Shown piece by piece: positions 20,681 through 32,627 of a DNA stretch of 64,000 bases. The DNA comes from Iris pallida (taxonomy: Eukaryota > Streptophyta > Magnoliopsida > Asparagales > Iridaceae). The first letter of the stretch is position 1. Every line of letters begins with the position of its first letter. The position numbers and the translations under genes are program-made. A model generated the notes under the pieces. The model did not search any database, was not told the origin of the DNA, and was given only the letters and a program-made list of their open reading frames with translations. The stretch lies in assembly GCA_029216955.1 (NCBI GenBank), contig JANAVB010023997.1, positions 62,001 to 126,000 of the forward strand, in the 5' to 3' direction.

Positions 20681-23600
20681 TGTAACGCCCCAGAACTTGA
20701 ATACTGGAGAGCGGGGGCGTACATAGCCAGCTACGTATATTGAAGTGCAACCCACCTCTCTATACGGTCATGACTGTCTAGATACATGAGGGTTTAACTA
20801 CAAGCCATCAGTCTCCTACGGTCATGAACAAGCCTATAGTCTCAATCTCAAGCAAGAAATAATAGTTACAAGATGTCAGAGCACCAAATATACAATAGTA
20901 AGGCGTCCCATACATTAAATATTCGGATGATCATGAAGCTAGTCGTACAAAATGTCAAGACTAGCAAGAGTTTTAGTCATTTATGATCAACCCTAGGAGT
21001 TGTCAATCATGTAACAGTCCGTAGGCAGACAGTAATTAAAGGTGCAATCGAGATAAACACGTGCTCGCCGGCTAAACAACTCAAAAGAATAATTTTACAA
21101 TAGAGTGGAAGAGCCAAAAATAAACCCACTCGTTGCCTGGGTTACGCCTGGTGGTCACCATCTGGTTGGAAGGTAGGTAGATCCTCTAGAGCTGCTCCGA
21201 TATCTGGCCATACAAAACCAGCTGGGTCAGACCCCAGAAAGAGTAAGTGCCACAAAGGAGGCTTCAGTTAGGAACTAAAACCAGCATATAACAATTTAAT
21301 ATTAAAGATAATTATAAACGAAACTGATAATAACAGGGACAACAATAATAAATTTAGTACGAGAAAACCATTCAAGTAGCCAGATTGCAACCCTTAAACC
21401 AAACAAGGACCGGGGTTGCGACCCTTCACCTGAATAGGAACCCGTCTCAAATACTATTGATAAAGTAATAAGACAATAAACGAAGAGAGGACACAGAACT
21501 GCTCCGGGAGCCAGGTTACAACCCTTAAACCAAACAAGGACCGGGATTGTAACCCTTTGCCTGAACAGAACTGGACCCCTGATCTTTATTGTTAAGGCCA
21601 GTATAAATAATCATGCTATTGAAGTAAGGTAAAACATGACGAGCATGACATGGGACTCAATAAGACAATAAATGAAGAGAGGACACAGAACTGCTCCGGG
21701 AGCCAGGTTACAACCCTTAAACCAAATAAGGACCGGGGTTGTAACCCTTCGCCTGAACAGAACTGGTCCCCTGATCATTATTTTTAAGGCAAGCATAAAT
21801 AATCCCGTCATGTCACAATCTTGTACAGGATCAGGACAAGACTAAGCTGGGCTAAACTCCATCCAATCAATCACGGCCAAGCAATGAGTACGGCTGGATA
21901 CTTTAACTAACTAGGGTTATCACAGGTCTAGTTTCTAGCAAATGCAATGAGATTATCCCAACAGCCACAAGCCCTGCAGACCATCCAGGTTATCCAGACG
22001 CAATTAGGGGATTGAATTCATGTGGGTACATTGTCCAGGAAACGCATGTACCCTTAAGTAGTTTGGTGGTTGCAACACATGTCAGTGTGCTGGAAATGTG
22101 CCCTACTCGACGGTAGGCTACAAATCTCATAATGGGGCGCCCAGATAACGGGATTGCCTGTAGTTGGGAAGTCTCTTCATAACTACTGGATTTTATAGTT
22201 ATTGGCCTTAGTAAATTTCAGTAGGTTCCCCTGACCGTGGTATTCAGGGTTCCCTGTCCTAGGCATAATGCAAGACAATACTTGTTTATTTGTACAAACA
22301 CAATCGTCCACGGTGTCCAGGTCAATCATTCTCGTCATGCCAGACTAGCTGTCTTAACAGCATATCGGGGGATGTCATGTCAGGTTTACTTGTCAAGAGT
22401 GCGCCATGGTGGGCCACTGTCGTGTTCAGGGAATATGTGCAAATCTATGTAGCATTTTAATATAATAATAATAATAAAATAATAGTAATATAATACTCAA
22501 AGAGGACAAGGATTAAGGGAAGGGCCATGCGGCTAGGGGAATTAAGCTCCTGCGGCTAGGAGAGAGATGCAGGCTTATGCGGCAAAGAGCACAGGGCGCA
22601 TGCGGCTGGGAAGACGCAAGTATATGCGGCTGGAGAGGAACAAGCTCATGCGGCTGGGGAGGACTAAGCGCATGCGGCTGAAAAGACTGCGAGCTTATGC
22701 GGCTGTGGAGTGCGGGTCTCATGCGGCAAGAGAACATGGCGCTCATGCGGCTGTGGGGGAACAAGGCGTATGCGGCTAGAAGTCGAGCAGAGTTCATGCG
22801 GCTAAGGAAACTTGAGTCTATACGGTTGGAAAGCAGAAGTTCATGCAACAAATAAAGACAAGGCATCCATGCGGCTGAGTCATGCCAAGGCCTTATGCGG
22901 CTGCGGGGAGACGGGTTATATGCGGCAGCGAATGATTGAGTTCATGCGGCTGGATTTGCCATACGGCCAGGGGATGAATTCATGCGGTTGAAGGGCAGAA
23001 GTTCATGCGACTAAGGCAAGGAGCCCATAGCCTATGCGGCTAGGACTGCCATGCGGCTAAGGAAAACTTGTCGCATAAAAATCCATACGGTCAAGTACTG
23101 TGTTTCTTCCCCACTTGTCCGAGAAGAAGAAGAGCCATGAAATCCATGGCTTCAAAGTTTCCTAAATCCTTCATCCGAGGTCAGAATCCAGACTTCCATA
23201 TATCAAAATGAGGCAGAATCAAATTCTCTACAACATGGAACCATTAAAACTAGATAATAACAAGGTTAAATTGATCAAAATCCAAGAAATCCGAAAATAT
23301 ACTAAACTTAGATCTACACAAATTGAACCATGGAAATTAGAAATGCTAAGTATTAAAGTGTGTTAGAATCTCGTGAGGAAGAGAATGGAACAATAAAAAC
23401 TGAGTTCCTCCATGAAGCAAGCTGCACTTGCTTAGGCTCTCTCTCTGGTAGGTGAAGAGAGTAACGGTGAAGAATGAGTAAGTAAATGAAGAGAGAGAAG
23501 GAGTGGGCGGGTATAAAGAAGCAGAGTGGAGGTAGGTGGGGGTTTGTTCCACATGAAAAAAAAACAATCCAAACCGAACCAAGCCAACCAAGCCGAACCA

Positions 23601-23692
23601 ACCAAGAGAAATACTAAGATAAACCATGCCAGGAAACATGCAATATACGTATACGTATACCAAAATACGTAATACGAACCACGATCGTTACA
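20681..23692 (-). repeat. Gypsy A 5' LTR
   Basis: 3012 bp, paired with 4411-7477. Same internal order, with a shorter TAA tract (22462-22495) and a shortened ATGCGGCT array (22525-23095) in which several cores have lost a CG. Followed at 23693 by the duplicated target GGCGC. Confidence 0.93.
22525..23095. repeat. ATGCGGCT tandem array, gypsy A 5' LTR
   Basis: About 23 copies of ATGCGGC(T/A) or decayed forms such as TACGGTT and ATGCAACA at the same spacing as 6286-6880. One unit group present in the 3' LTR near 6631-6655 is missing here. Confidence 0.9.
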
Positions 23693-24495
23693 GGCGCTTC
23701 TGTAGGTCCTACGGATCGCCTCCTCGCGTTGGAGGGGCCACCAGAACGTCCTCTGACATACAAATTCAATTATCACGTAATTAAAAAAATGGTGGATTAT
23801 AGAGTAATTAATAATTAACCACAAGATATATATATATATACCCTCATCTCGTCGAGCCAGGCATACTGCAAGTCCAGGGGCATCTCAAAAAAATTGAGGT
23901 AGGGGCCATGGTAGTTATCCTGGATAATGTGCCCAGAATCCTGGCAGCATCCCACAGAAAAAACCTACAAAGAAGCAACGACTGGATTATTAACTTGAAT
24001 AAATGAAATAAATTTCATAAATTAACTTAAATTTACTTACGATTCACCCGCGGGCCATAGCTCTCGTCGGAACTCGCCCATCGGCCTCTCTGGTGGCGTC
24101 GGAGGATCCGCGGCTCCGCGAATGTACTCACCAGTGACCAGATGTAACTGAGTCAGGGGGTACTCCAGGGCCCACCGTGCAGTAACTGGTGGATCCGCTG
24201 GTGGATCCGTTGGCGGAACAGATCCGTCAGGGGATGCAGTCGCATGCCTCAACGAAGGTGACGATAGCCCCGGGGTAGATCGACGGCAGGATGAGTCTAT
24301 GCCCTGGGTACTCTTCGGGTCAGGATCGCTAGATGGGGTCAGATCTCGGGAATGCTGAAGGCGACCACGACCACTGCCACCAGCACTATGACCACGACCA
24401 CGTCCACGTCCACGACCAGGACCACCAGCACCACCATCAGCCCCACCACCAACACCACGACCAGCACCACCACTACGACGAGTACTAGCCACCAT
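23693..24495 (-). pseudogene. TNPA-like CACTA protein, 5' part
   Basis: Start at the ATG 24495-24493 (MVASTRRSGGAGR), preceded on the minus strand by an acceptor-like 'ctatttacag'. Exon 1 is Gly/Arg-rich (GRGRGRGHSAGG), typical of the N-terminus of Transposase_24 proteins, and ends at a GTAAGT donor at 24039. Exon 2 (about 23966-23842, YLNFFEMPLDLQYAWLDEMR) lies between a TAG acceptor and a GTATAT donor. Exon 3 (RTFWWPLQREEAIRRTYRSA) is cut by gypsy A at 23697/23692 and resumes at 4410 with AGKKIRDAV. The reading frame continues across the insertion once the GGCGC duplication is allowed for. Function: binds subterminal repeats in CACTA relatives. Confidence 0.8.
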
Positions 24496-24499
24496 GACC

Positions 24500-24674
24500 T
24501 GTAAATAGAACACATAAACATATTTAATAATATAAAAGTATAAATGAATATCAAACTAAAGTAAAATATATACACTACTCGCAGGACGACAAGTGCCACC
24601 ACGACGAAAAGGACTAGGAGTGCCATCTGCAAAAAAAAATCATACAATAAGTAAAAAATCATACAATATATATA
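24500..24674 (-). other. CACTA spacer upstream of TNPA-like exon 1
   Basis: AT-rich sequence that on the minus strand would be leader or intron before exon 1, interrupted at 24675 by gypsy B. A short C/G-rich piece at 24575-24630 could be an earlier leader exon. Nothing further can be supported. Confidence 0.4.
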
Positions 24675-24939
24675 TGTCACTCCCCGTTCCCGAAATGCGT
24701 ATTTTTATACGTATACCGCTTGCCCGAATTTATTTAGTATCTGTCATGCATTTATTTTATATTTAATTCTTTTAATTTTATGCTAATTATTTTTGTGTAT
24801 TTTATTTTCTGCTTTTTCTTGGCTCTTGGTTCATTTCGGTTCATGGTAAACCAACTTGGTGTGGTTTGGTTCAACATGGAAAGGAATGGATGGCTTAGAT
24901 TTGGTGGAGAGAATGAATGGTGGAGATCCACTTGACATT

Positions 24940-24949
24940 GATATAAAAC
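24940..24949 (+). promoter_or_regulatory. Gypsy B LTR TATA box
   Basis: GATATAAAAC, followed by a pyrimidine-rich stretch with 'ttcattc' repeats. Repeated in the 3' LTR at 32893-32902. Confidence 0.65.
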
Positions 24950-25365
24950 TTCTTCTTTCATTCTCTCTCTTCATTCATTCACATTTACTCCTCCACCAAA
25001 CCCTAACCCACTTGTGAGAGGCAAGTACATCTTGCACATCATGGAGGATTTCATGCATCCCCTTTTATTTTTAGTCTATTGTGCTTGTCTCTTCTTTCTC
25101 TATATGTTTAGGTCTTGTAGTTTTTGTTTTCCAGGGTTAGCTTTGTGTAGATCTAAGTTTTCCCCCTTTTTGATTTTCTTGGGTTTTGATCTATCAAACT
25201 TCATCATTTCCATGTTTTGATTGTTCTATGTTGTAGAGAATTAAATTCTACCCAATTTTGGCTTTTGAAAAGTTAGATTTCGACTTGATTTGAGGAAGTT
25301 ATGGCCAAAATAACTTTGGTCAAACTTCTATGTTCATCTGTCCTAATTTTGGCAGGGACGATGAA

Positions 25366-25735
25366 TAGTACCTGGCCGTATGACCATTTCTGGCCGCATA
25401 AGCTTTTCTGGTCGCATGACCATTTCTGTCCGCATAAGCTTTTCTGGCCGCATGACCATTCCTGGCCGCATAAGCTTTTCTGGCCGCATGAGCATTTTGA
25501 GCCGCATAAGGATTTTTGGAGCCGTATGAGCATTTTGAGCCGCATGAGCATTTTGAGCCGCATAAGGATTTTTGGAGCCGCATGAGCATTTTGAACCGCA
25601 TAAGAATTTTTGGAGCCGCATGAGCATTTTGAGCCGCATAAGAATTTTTGGAGCCGCATGAGCATTTTGAGCCGCATAAGGATTTTTGGAGCCGCATGAG
25701 CATTTTGAGCCGCATAAGGATTTTTGAGCCGCATG
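25366..25735. repeat. GCCGCAT tandem array, gypsy B 5' LTR
   Basis: About 20 GCCGCAT(A/G)A cores in two higher-order forms: alternating CTGGCCGCATGACCATT and CTGGCCGCATAAGCTTTT units on the left, then GAGCCGCATGAGCATTTT and GAGCCGCATAAGGATTTT units on the right. Same core and same sense orientation as in gypsy A, but different spacers. Confidence 0.92.
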
Positions 25736-27433
25736 AGGCTGATTTTGGCTGATTTTGATTGTTTGATGCTCTTTTTGACTGTTTTCTGGCCCGAATTTCT
25801 CCTAGTTTCTAACATGAAAGTTTTAGATCTTTTTCTTGGCTTCAAGAATATGTTACCAACTATTTTATGCTAGTTATAGACTCGATCATGCTTAATACTA
25901 GTTGACTTTCATGCCTTGTCACGAATTGATCCGACTGTTACTTCGACTAATAATTGATCATGCGTTCCTAGTTGGAACTAAGAGACTGGCTAGTCGTCTT
26001 ATTAAATTGAATGAATGAGACACGTTCATATTAATTATGAACTATTGTAATCGACTGGCTGATCCCAAATATCGACATACAGGCACATGCAGGCTTCAAT
26101 TTATTTATTTATTTATTTACTTATTTTACAAAAGCAGCATGTGTACTTTATGGTCAAGGCATGATTACTCCGTGGTTAGTTTTGATTGTTGCATTACGCT
26201 ATGTAAGACCTGCAACCTAACCGTACTGGTATCGTTGTAGAGTTGTACATATCGTATTCCGTACGAAAGTACTCATTTGAATGACCATGACCCACGGCAC
26301 GGGATTTCACTTAACGTAGAGACTATTAAGTTAAATAAAATAATTATTGCATGGAGAGAATGGATTCCCGAGTTCTTACATGGCAGCCCTCTTGGGACTA
26401 GTAGTGCCCGACAGGCCGGTTGGTCCCCACAGATACTACAAATCTGCCACACGGGCAGGGAGCGGTATCTGGTTATATTATCTATTGTATATTGTAAATT
26501 GATGATGGGCGTCCCGCTGGGACTCGTCTAATTCATGATTGGCGCAATTGATTGACTGGGTAAACTAGCCTTGCTTGCACATAATAAGAACTGAGGAATC
26601 TCCATTGCATAATTCCAGGATAACTTGGAACTCACAGTAGCAAGCCGTAGTAGTTGAATGGCCGTTTAAATTAATTTGTTTGTGTACTGTATGTCCTCTG
26701 TTACCTAACTGAGATGATCAGAATGTCAGGACATGACGTGCCAACTTCTGTCCTTGTTTGGTTGGAAGGTTGGTTCGAAGTGTCGTGATACTTTGTGAAT
26801 CCCAGTAGAAAGCAGAGATCTATTTATCATATTTTCTCATTACTGGTTTTAATCCCTCATATCGTGCTTCCTTGCGGTACTTGCTGTTAGAGGTCTAACC
26901 TCTCTGGTTTTGCATGGCCAGATTTAGAGCCGGTCCCCGAGGATCCAGCTTACTTCTACCTCCACGATGGTCAACACTAGAGGGATGATCGCAGGAGGGC
27001 TCGAGTGGGTTTTCTTACTTCCCCGCTCATTTTGTTAAATACTTTATACTTTACCGTTTGGCACCGACATGTTAGTCGGATTGTTTTGTACCTACTTTTA
27101 CATAATTGTAACTAAGTCAGGCTGCAGCTGATAACAATTGTGTATACTGACTACATCATCTGGCTGTGTTTTGTAAAGCCAGATATCAAGAACATTTTGA
27201 CTGAGCGTTTGGGACGTCTTACTGCTTTATCTCACATGTTCTCTATTTCTGTTTTTTGTTTGAATGATTGAGACAATAGATGTGAAGTGACCATAGGAGA
27301 CTTTCATGTAGTATGCACCCCCCTCGTCTTGTTAGACAGCATTGATCGTATTATAGGCTATTCATCTACCCGTAATACGTAGCTGGCTGAGTCATTCCCC
27401 CGCTCTCCAGTATTCTGGTTCTGGGGCGTGACA

Positions 27434-27629
27434 AGGTTTTAGTGGTGGCCCATGCAGGTCTGGTTTTAGACTTGTGGGGTGTTTTAATTATAGGATGTCT
27501 CAATCACACATGTTCCCCCTTGATCTCATGATTCGTTGTTCTCAACCCTAGATTGACATTCCAGTATCCTTTGACATCATTGATCTTTTCTGTCCGGTTG
27601 TTTGATTGTTCTCTTGTCCCTTTTCTTAG
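27434..27629 (+). promoter_or_regulatory. Gypsy B leader with intron-like limits
   Basis: After the LTR comes TTTTAGTGGTGGCCC then ATGCAGGTC (27436-27460), shared with gypsy A and D. A CAG/GT donor-like site at 27457/27458 and a pyrimidine tract ending TTTTCTTAG at 27629 bound a 172-nt interval directly before gag. No ATG precedes the gag domain in the unspliced frame. The priming tRNA is not assigned. Confidence 0.5.
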
Positions 27630-30600
27630 GGGCACCTCGTCCGCATCTGTCAGGACTGGGCAACAACAACAAGAGCAACACGGACAACCTGACCATGTTG
27701 GTCAGCAACAAGGGCCGGTACTAACTCAAGAGACCATCCAAGAAGAAGTAATAGTGGAACCAGCAGTTGGACCGCAGTATCCGGATGTTCCACCACCACC
27801 AACAGTTCCACCTACCCCTGTGGAAGTGGACACACCAGCCCTTCTGGAAATCATGAGAGGGATGATGGCTACTCAACAACACCAGATGTTAGCCCAGAAG
27901 CGCATGCATGCTCAGTTGCAAGAGCAGAATGTACTACTCAACCAAGGATTATAGACGGTATTGGAAAGAGGGGCGAGGCCAGATTCAGGAGCATCAGCCA
28001 GGTTTTGCAAGTACAACCCCCGTCGTTTCGAGGGCACGGAAGATGCCATCTCAGCAGATGCATGGCTTAAGGATATTGAGGCTATTCTGACAGCAGCTAA
28101 GGTGCCGCCAGAAGAACGTGTGGATCAAGTGAAGTTGTTACTTCAGGATCTCGCACGTGATTGGTGGGAATCAGAGGAAGTAGGTATCAGACGTCCCATT
28201 GCTTGGGACGATTTCACAGCAAGATTCAAGACGAAGTACTATGGAGTTGTGGCGCAGTTTGAGCTACAGCAGAAGTTTATCAACCTCAAGCAGGCCGGCA
28301 AGACGGTAGATGCTTATGCAGCGGAGTTCTGCAGATTGAGCAGGTTCACCCCAGAGATGGTAGTAACGGAGCGCCAGAGGGCGATGAGGTTCCAGCAAGG
28401 GTTTCATCTTGAGCTCTTACGATTGATAGAGGGGCACAACTATCAGACTTTCGACAAAGTGTTAACGGCAACCCGAAGGCATGAGATCACCATTCAGAGG
28501 ATCACAGCAAGGACTGGGGGTCAGAAGAGATCTCACAGTCAGATTGAAGGAGGAGGGGTAGCAGCGCCCCGGACAACAGCACCACCTCCTGGCATTCGTA
28601 TCCACGATGTGGCGACACGAGGGCCAGCACCACCATCCAGGCAGCAACAACAGCAACAGAAGAAGAACCAGCAACCCCCGGCAGGCTGCACTTATTGTGG
28701 GAAGGTAGGACACACTAGAGATGTGTGTCGGACATTGAACGGGCTGTGTTTGATATGTGGAAATCCAGATCATCGGGTTACCACATGTCCCATGAATTCA
28801 AGGTCAGGAGGACCAGCGCAGCAGTTTCCTGCTCTGCCAGCACCAGGGGCAGGACAGTATCGAGGACCAGCAGTGGCAGTGAGACCATTGGCCCAGCGTC
28901 CGTTAATGCCACAGGCTCAGATGTTTCGGCAGCAGGGACCGCCGATGCAGCAACACCAGCATAGACCACCCCAGCATCATCAGAGAAGGGGCCAGCAGCA
29001 GCACCAGGCTAGGCTACTGCATGGAAACCAACAAGGAGGTCGAGGGCAGGCATTCACTCTGTCCTTGGAAGAGGCATTAGCATCGGGAGATGTTGTGGCA
29101 GGTAACATTCTCGTCGCTTCATATCCCGCAGTAGCATTGTTTGATTCAGGAGCATCACATTCATTTATATCTGCACAATTTGCGACACGGCTAGGAATGG
29201 AGTTCGAGGCATTGCCAGGGAGGTTGAATATACTCACTGGCAATGGGCTCGTAGGAGTTAGTAGAGTTATTCTAGCGTGTAGCGTTGTAGTTTGTGGACA
29301 TTCTTTACCCGCCCAGTTGATAGAATTTCCTGTTGGAAATTTCGACGTTATCTTAGGCATGGACTGGCTGAAAGACAGTCATGCGACAATAGATTATCGT
29401 AGTGGGAGTGTATCTTTTGATATTCCAGGCATTGAGAGATTCACCTTAGTCAGATCAGAGGCAACTCAGCAAGAGCAGGGAGTAATAACGGCAATGGAAG
29501 AAGTTCAAGTTCCGAAGGTAGTTGAAGAGTTTCTGGATGTATTTCCTGAAGAACTTCCAGGTCTACCACCGGTTAGGGATATTGAGTTCAGTATAGAATT
29601 GGCACCTGGAACTAAACCGATATCAGATCGAGTTTACAGAATGGCGGATTCAGAGCAGGCCAAGGTATACCAGCACATAGAGGAACTGAAGGAGAAAAAG
29701 TTCATCCAAGCTAGCGTATTACCGTGGGCAGCACCAGTGGTACTTGTGGAGAAGAAGGATGGGTCATCCAGATTGTGCATTGACTACAGGAAGCTTAACG
29801 CGGCAACAGTAAAGAACAAGTACCCATTACCCAGGATCGACGACTTATTTGATCAGTTGAGCAGGGCTAGAGTTTTCTCCAAGATAGATCTTCGTTCAGG
29901 GTACCATCAGGTGAGGGTTCGGAAGGAGGATATTTCCAAGACAACATTCAGATCGAAGTATGGGCATTATGAATTCTTGGTAATGCCGTTTGGTTTGACC
30001 AATGCTCCAGCAATATTTATGGACTTGATGAACCGCATCTTTATGCCATACCTAGATCAGTTTGTCGTGGTGTTTCTCAATGACATTCTTGTGTACTCTG
30101 CCAGTGAAGAGGAGCATGAAGACCACCTCAGGACAGTATTGCAGGTTCTGAGGGAGAACCAGTTGTATGCCAAGCTCAGCAAGTGTGAGTTCTGGACGGA
30201 TCATATTTCATTTTTGGGTCATATCATATCAGGAGCTGGAGTAGCAGTAGATCCCAAGAAGGTAGAAGCAGTAGAGAGCTGGCCAGTACTCAAGACCGTA
30301 GCTGATGTATGGAGTTTCTTGGGATTGGCAGGATATTACAGGAGATTCGTATCGGATTTTGCAAGACTTTCAGCACCCATGACCCGCTTGACACGGAAGG
30401 ATGTGCCATTTATCTGGTCGGCAGAGTGCCAGACATCATTTGACACCTTGAAGCAGAAGTTGATATCAGCACCTATTCTTACATTGCCAGTTGGACCCGG
30501 AGGTTTTACAGTATATTGTGATGCGTCAGGTAAAGGACTTGGATGTGTCCTCATGCAGCATGGGAAGGTGATAGCGTATGCATCTAGGCAGCTTCGGGAC

Positions 30601-32463
30601 CACGAGAAGAATTACCCAACTCATGACTTGGAGTTGGCGACAGTAGTATTTGCTTTGAAGCTATGGAGGCATTACTTATATGGTGATCGAGTGGATATGT
30701 ACACGGACCAAAAAAGTCTGAAGTACATCTTTACTCAGAAGGAGCTGAACATGAGACAGAGAAGATGGTTGGAGTTGATCAAGGATTATGACGTGGAGCT
30801 TCAGTATCATCCAGGCAAGGCTAATGTGGTAGCAGACGCTCTTAGCAGGAGAGGCGGCGCATTTATGTTGACAACACAGAGGCATATCTTAGAAGACCTT
30901 CAGGAGATGGGCATCGAAGTTATACTCCCTAGTGATGTAGGAGTTCTGGCAAGTCTACAAGTCCAATCTGACTTGGTAGATAGGATCAAGGCAGCTCAGG
31001 CACAGGACCCAAGGATTCAGAAGCTTAGGGCAGAATGTGAGTCAGGGCTCAGGAAGGAGATGAGAATTCACGAAGATGGTACGCTTAGGTTTGGATCACG
31101 CCTATGTGTGCCTAGTGGAGATATCAGACAGGAGGTTATGGCAGAGGCTCATAGTTCCCAGTATTCTATACATCCTGGAGGGACCAAGATGTACCAAGAT
31201 ATCAAGCAGCATTTTTGGTGGAACAGGATGAAGAGGGAGATAGCTAGATTCGTTTCCCGTTGCTTGGTATGTCAGCAAGTGAAGGCAGAACAGCAGAGGC
31301 CAGCTGGGTTATTACAGCCACTTCCTATCCCGAAATGGAAGTAGGAGCACATCACAATGGACTTTGTGACCGGTTTACCGAGATCACCAAGTGGTAAAGA
31401 TGCTATTTGGGTGATAGTAGATCGGCTTACAAAGGTGGCATACTTTCTCCCTTTCAGAGTAGGGCAATCTACAGAAAAGTTGGCAGAGTTGTATATGCAA
31501 CAGATAGTCAGGCAGCATGGAGTCCCTGTCAGTATTATGTCAGACCGAGATACCCGTTTTACATCACATTTCTGGAAGAGCTTACATCATAGTCTGGGCA
31601 CCAAGTTAAGATTTAGCACGGCTTACCATCCGCAGACGGACGGGCAATCAGAAAGAACAATTCAGACTTTAGAAGATATGTTGCGAGCTTGCACCCTAGA
31701 TTTTGGAGGATCTTGGGAGAGCCACCTGCACTTAGTTGAGTTTTCATACAACAACAGTTATCAAGCCAGTATCCAGATGGCGCCATTCGAAGCACTATAT
31801 GGTAAGAAGTGTAGATCGCCACTAGCATGGGATGATATCGGGGAGAGAAAGATGTTAGGCCCAGAAATGATTGTTCAGACAGTTGAATTGGTCAAGGGAA
31901 TTAGAGAGCGACTTCGAGTTGCACAGGACCGGCATCGTCATTGGGCGGACCAGTATCGTAGACCGCTAGAGTTTTCTGTTGGGGACCACGTGTTCTTGCG
32001 GATCTCACCTACCCGTGGGATCATTAGATTTGGCGTTCGCGGGAAGTTGAGTCCGCGATACGTAGGACCATTCGTTATCCTTGATAGGGTAGGCGATGTT
32101 GCTTATTGTTTATCCCTTCCACCTTCGTTACGAGAGGTGCATGACGTGTTTCATGTATCTCAATTGCGAAGGTATGTATCGGACCCCAGCCATATTCTTG
32201 ATCATTTTGAGTTGGTTGTTGGTACCAACTTGTCTTACGAGGAGCAGCCGGTGTCCATTTTGGACCAGAGAGAGAAGATACTCAAGAACCGAACAATTAG
32301 CCTTGTCCGGGTTCCTTAGGGTCATCACTCATTAGGAGAGTCAACGTGGGAACGTGAGGATGATATTCGATCATGGTATCCGCATCTGTTTGACTCACAA
32401 GGTATATTTCTTCCCGTGTACCTTGATTGCCTTAACCCCTCATGCTTGTCACCTCATAGATAG
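27630..32463 (+). pseudogene. gag-pol: Gypsy B gag-pol, one frame broken by three TAG codons
   Basis: Domains in order: Gln/Pro-rich N-terminus; an in-frame TAG at 27952-27954; the gag core ([36 protein letters not shown]); two intact zinc knuckles ([14 protein letters not shown] near 28687, [14 protein letters not shown] near 28750); protease DSGASHSF at about 29142; reverse transcriptase; RNase H ([27 protein letters not shown]); integrase zinc region with intact CLVCQQ; a TAG at 31342-31344; the integrase core with MDFVTG, SDRDTRF and TDGQSERT; C-terminal DNA-binding region; a TAG at 32317-32319; and a chromodomain-like tail ending at TAG 32461. The RT active site reads FLND instead of FIDD (Asp to Asn, codon 30079-30081), which should abolish polymerase activity. 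Confidence 0.95.
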
Positions 32464-32613
32464 AACTACTTGATATCGTAGATTGTTAATATAGATAGGT
32501 TATCTGCTAGTTAAACATTGAAGAATGATTGCTTGCTCAAGTTTCTTGTACCTAGATCAGCTCGGTTTTTCCTATCCTGCTTGGATTTGAAATTCCGAGG
32601 ACAGAATTTATCT

Positions 32614-32627
32614 AAGGTGGGTAGAGA
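32614..32627 (+). promoter_or_regulatory. Gypsy B polypurine tract
   Basis: AAGGTGGGTAGAGA directly before the 3' LTR, matching the gypsy A tract. The preceding stretch from 32464 has no gene. Confidence 0.85.

Larger units (their letters stand above)
4411..23692 (-). mobile_element. Gypsy A: Tekay/Del-type LTR retrotransposon
   Basis: A minus-strand Ty3/Gypsy element bounded by two LTRs of about 3.0 kb, each beginning TGTAACGCCCC and ending CGTTACA in plus-strand reading. The 5-bp duplication GGCGC at 4406-4410 and 23693-23697 proves the limits. The internal part has gag, protease, reverse transcriptase, RNase H and integrase, ending in a chromodomain-like tail ('ILDWREKIL...WGHHSLGEST'), which places it with Tekay/Del chromoviruses. 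It landed in an exon of the CACTA TNPA-like gene and was later split by Copia N1. Frameshifts and stops make it non-autonomous today. Confidence 0.93.
24675..27433 (+). repeat. Gypsy B 5' LTR
   Basis: 2759 bp. TATA box GATATAAAAC at 24940-24949, then a CT-rich leader, then the GCCGCAT array (25366-25735). The final part ('ccgctctccagtattctggttctgg') is homologous to the gypsy A LTR. From 25740 to 27400 it holds no gene; a (TTTA)n-like tract lies near 26100. Confidence 0.95.

Noticed and set aside
25273..25845. Long open frames across the GCCGCAT arrays (also 6276-6629, 22513-22866 and 33226-33824)
   Set aside because: They exist only because a repeat lacking stops keeps several frames open on both strands; the products are periodic and match no family.
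27952..27954. Programmed amber readthrough between gag sections of gypsy B
   Set aside because: The TAG lies within gag rather than at a gag-pol boundary, and two more TAGs occur in integrase; gypsy A has no stop at the same place.
28462..28773. Minus-strand hydrophobic frames inside gypsy B
   Set aside because: Antisense to the gag zinc-knuckle region, which has clear sense-strand homology.
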